Assembly (NCBI GenBank): GCA_963978545.1
Contig: OZ021732.1
Coordinates: 67,160,328 to 67,224,327, forward strand
From: Linyphia triangularis
Lineage: Eukaryota > Arthropoda > Arachnida > Araneae > Linyphiidae
DNA length: 64,000 nt
Direction: 5' to 3'
Position 1 is the first letter of the stretch. Each line of letters starts with the position of its first letter. The notes beneath the pieces were generated by a model. That model worked only from the letters and a program-made list of their open reading frames with translations. It was not told where the DNA came from and did not search any database. Of the stretch, positions 60,075 to 64,000 are shown one piece after another. Made by a program: the position numbers and the translations under genes.

Positions 60075-60204
60075 CCCAGGTAGCACAGCAGTATTGGCCA
60101 ATGTCGGAAACCGGAGCTCTGGAAGATTGGCCAATCCTGGGTAATGTCGGAACGGCCAGCACCGAACGGCTAACATTTTTGCAATATTGGCCAATATCGC
60201 AGTG

Positions 60205-60322
60205 CGGTTTTGGCCGATCTCGAGGAGCAGTTTTGGCCGATATCGAGGAGCAGTTTTGGCCGATATCGATGCGTAGTTTTGGCCAGTATTGATGTGCAAT
60301 CTTGGGCAATATCGATGAGCAT
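60205..60322. repeat. 23-bp subterminal tandem array, five units (copy 4)
   Basis: Five units, the shortest array of the four copies. It ends in the same two diverged inner units. Confidence 0.9.
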
Positions 60323-63300
60323 GGTTTAAACCAAATGTTTTTTTTTTTTTAAGAATAATTTAGAATTGTATTTTTATTTATAATTAGATTTTTTTAATTA
60401 TTTGATGTTGTAAATTACTTCTATTTTTAGCTGAAATAAAATATGTTCTAATGTCTAAATAAAATATTAAAATTTAATATGATTTGAATGTCCCTATAAG
60501 TAGAACAATTGTTTATTTACTTAGTTCAAATTGCTTTCAAAATGAATATTCATTGTTATTTGAGCATAAATTATTCTTGTTTAAGTCAAATTTTATTTAT
60601 AAATATGTATACATGTAATTAGAAAAGGATAAAAAAAAAACATGTTTTTTTTTCCAAACCTGGATGAGCAGTTTTAGCCACTACTATGAGCAATTTTTGG
60701 AACAGCTACTGTTTTTTCACTATATCACAGAGCATTTTGGATAGATTTGCCACTCAACATATCTGAACTTTCTTTTTGGTGGAAGGAGTGGTTGCAAATG
60801 ATAATTCTTATATGCGTTTAGATTCAATTTTGAGCTGTTCAATGTTTAGTATCACATTGTTGCCCCAAAACCCTTAATAATCTGTTAAGTTATACTTAAA
60901 CATTTGTAAAATAATGTTTTCACCTCTCCTACCAAAAAAAACAACACACATTTAGATAACAAAATGTCTGATATTCAAGGATTTAGAAAGATACATGCAA
61001 TTTTAAACTAGAAAACTGCCAGTAGAATTTAAAGTCCCTATAGGTCAATCAATACTCATTGAACTTTTTATGCTAAGGTTTCATAAAAATAGAAGGTTGA
61101 ATTTAAAACTTGTGAAGTATATTTTTTATGCACAGATCAATTTCATTTAAGAAGTCACTTTTCATTTTTAAAACATCATTTTTCTCCATACATTAAGAAT
61201 CGAATAGATAGTAAATAAATATCATTTTAATGCTTTAGTTCATTCACTTCAAATGTAATAGCAATAAAGTGAATTAAAATTGCAGATCCCCCCCCCCCCC
61301 CAACATTGAAAAAGTTTTCATCTAAAAATTATTTGACAAAAACATTATTTTTAAAAATCCACAATAATATTTACATGTATACCTCATATAATGAATACTT
61401 TTTTATACTTTCATTCCTATTTTAATTGCTTTTTGGTGACCGATAATTGAAACCCAATATAATTTAATTGATATTTTATGGCTTAAAAACCATGCACACT
61501 TAAATTAAAGGTCACTTTCTGCAGTGCATATATATAATAAAAACATAAATTTAATACAAGCTGTTTATTATAATACATATTTTATTTTACATATTTTATC
61601 TTCCTTTGAAGTTTCCACCTCGGTGAAGAAAACGAACCTGAAATATAAAATTGTTCATTTCTGTTTTAATTAAGATTACATTAAAATTTAAAAATCAAAT
61701 TATTGCCTCAAACTTTTTCTAGTCTTTAGCTCTTTTTATTTTATCCAAGCTCTTTTTGTAACGGAACTGCAATTTGTTGTCAATAAAAGAAATCATGCAA
61801 TGCAGCATTTACTGCCAATAAAGAAAAACAGAATTGCAAAATGAAAAACAGAATTTTGCACGAAAGCATAAGATTGTTAACATTTTGTAAAATTTTTACA
61901 TCAGAAATCATTTTCTACTAACATTTAAGAAAATCATTCTAAACTGGTATTTGAATTTCAATCGCATGCATTTGCACCAACCTCAAACAAGCACACAAAA
62001 AAACTATGATTTGTGAAATAAATGCTAATGCTTTTTTTTTTTTTTTTTTTTTTATAAACTCGTTCATTTTTCCTTAGCTGTTTAAAATTTTAATAAATAA
62101 TTTATAAGAGAGAAAAATCTCTTTTAAACTGTTAAATTAACCACCAAATAAATTCAAAATAAATAGTAAAAAGTGTTGTTGAAAAGTCTGAGATAAAATA
62201 TAAAATACACTGTTGCACTTGAAAAGTTGTAGGAACTAATTTAGAACATAGTGTTTTTGTTGTTTTTTCTTCTGAACTAATTTCTCAATTATAAGCATAT
62301 GACAAAGGTGATTTGTACAAAATTGTTTAAAGAAACAGATATTTTTTTTTTTTTTTTTTGAAAGACCAGAGATTCTCCATTGCTTATTTTTATTTTAAAA
62401 TATAAATTATTGTAACATCAAATCAAAATTGCTTGGAGCGTTACCTAATTGATATATTCTTATATATATATATTATCTTATATATATATTATTCACATAT
62501 ATTCTTACCTGGCAGAGAAAGTTTTCACCCTTTTTGGTTTACAAATAAGTTTTTGCTTGTTTCTTTGTGGGATTCCAAAGAAAGAGAATCATCTTTGAAA
62601 CGGGCTGGAATATGAGTATGGCTTTTCTGTGTTAATAAATTTTCATCTTCTGAAGAATCACTCCCAATGCTAGATATTGAACGGGCAAGCTCAGCTTTAT
62701 CTTATGCCTGTTAAAAGGAATCTAAATAGGAAAATTATGGATATATGCTATCTCAAACTAGTTGCAAAACTTCATATACAATTAAATATCTTACTTAGTG
62801 CACTTATAGTATCACTCACTAAAAAACCAATCTTCAGTTTGGGAAATTAAAATAGGATATTATTTAAATCTGTTAATAAATATCTGTTATTCATGTCCAC
62901 AATTTCAAAAATCTACACCATTAAAACTTGAATTGATAAGTAGATCAAAAACTTATGAAACAATATTTGTGATACCTTTAATTATTTGTATACCCTATAC
63001 AAAAATTGTAATTTACTTATTGTATGTACAATAGATTTTAAAATTAAATGTTTGCCATGTTGACTTGAGGGTATATATTCTTTAATCATGTAAATTCCCC
63101 CCCCCCCCTTCCCCATTCATTGCAAACTGCCAAAGACAACTTTTGTCCGAGATGAACCAAGATGAAGGAATTACTTCTATGGGTTCTCCATTTCCATCAA
63201 TGAACCCTACAACAGTATGTATCTTTATTTTAAACTGAACAGAATAACAAATTAACTATTGAAAGGCCATACTAGCATTTTACTGCCGAGGGAAGGAAGG

Positions 63301-63597
63301 CTACAACTATTACACTTTTCACCCCAAGACAGAAAATTGCACTATGAATAGCACTAACAATAATACTTGATTACAATATTTGTTTACTTTTCAAATGGAA
63401 AGTCTTTTCTTTAAATGAAAAAAACATTTTTATTTTATAAAAACAACATCTTTGCACAGTGTGTTTAGATTAACACAAAGGAAGCTAGGCATTCAAAATA
63501 TATTTTTGTAGATATTTCAAAAATTTGCATTCATTGCTCTTTTCTGAGTAATCAATAATTACACAAGACATACCTTTTAAATAGGGAAATGTACATA

Positions 63598-63768
63598 CAG
63601 TAAAACCCTGTTAACGCTAAGTCGATCTGGCCGCTGAAATTGTTTGCTTTAACCGAATTTTGTGTTAAACAAATAAATTAAAGTTAAGTTTTAAGTACGG
63701 AAAATCGCTTTTCCTTCGCATTAAATGTGATTTTATGTTAAGCAATTTTGCGTTAACAGGGTTTGCTG
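63598..63768. mobile_element. pogo/Tigger-like MITE in TIR element copy 4
   Basis: Same insertion, 171 bp, with a small internal gain (AACAAATAAATTAAAG) and TA flanks. Confidence 0.72.
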
Positions 63769-64000
63769 TATTTTTTTAAAAATAGGAGGCATAATTACAA
63801 TAGTTATACATATTGTTAAAATTGACATTTTTTAGAACAATCATTTACCTTTCATGCCAAGTGGTTGATTGAGATAATGTACCCTATTCCACACCACCTT
63901 TGAGATTGAGTAATAGGCGTGTTTTAATTTAATGTGGTTTCCTCAATATGTGCAATTCACAATATATTCTATTAACAGAGCTGCTAATCACGGAGCTTGG

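Larger units (their letters stand above)
60075..64000 (-). mobile_element. TIR element, copy 4 (incomplete, runs off window)
   Basis: It starts CCCAGGTAGCACAGCAGTA after TA (60073-60074), in the same orientation as copies 1 and 2. The first 3926 bp are visible, so about 900 bp and the second terminus are outside. Like copy 1 it lacks the ~130-bp interior segment of copies 2 and 3. Its right part has private changes, so it is the most diverged copy there. Its acidic exon-like segment (62510-62700) retains the piece deleted in copy 1. Confidence 0.87.

Overview
This is a repeat-dense, very AT-rich eukaryotic nuclear window. Long introns, BEL/Pao and RNase H-bearing LINE retrotransposons, tRNA-derived SINEs, Helitron-like repeats and many hAT-like ends suggest an arthropod, probably an arachnid such as a spider. 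The taxon is inferred from general character, not from a diagnostic gene.

Layout: 1-3.7 kb holds degenerate repeats. A complete BEL/Pao LTR retrotransposon (3725-9756, minus strand) follows, with 290/296-bp LTRs, a 5-bp target duplication and a gag-pol frame broken only by one frameshift and one stop. From 10 to 28 kb there are mostly short elements and decayed repeats: hAT-like ends, two Helitron-like repeat families, an (AT)n tract, SINEs of two families with clear target duplications, and a 408-bp MITE whose empty site is preserved at the start of the window.

The one convincing host gene runs on the minus strand from 41,371 to about 29,096. Seven small exons with consistent splice sites and phases encode an ENY2/Sus1-family protein (SAGA and TREX-2 transcription/mRNA export factor), preceded by an unusual acidic extension of about 134 residues. 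Two mutually exclusive C-terminal ends are predicted. A 5'-truncated LINE with an intact RNase H ORF sits in one of its introns.

From 43 kb to the end, one LINE ORF2 (RT to RNase H, minus strand) has been interrupted four times by the same family of about 4.8-5.0 kb DNA element. Three copies are complete (44152-48955, 49291-54289, 54592-59520) and the fourth (60075 onward) leaves the window. The element has imperfect 28-bp terminal inverted repeats, a 2-bp TA/TT duplication, a variable 23-bp subterminal array on one end, an embedded pogo-like MITE, and exon-like segments with splice signals, one of them resembling the N-terminus of DUF4806-type proteins. No transposase was recognised. This repeatedly self-targeted LINE and the unclassified element are the most unusual objects in the window.
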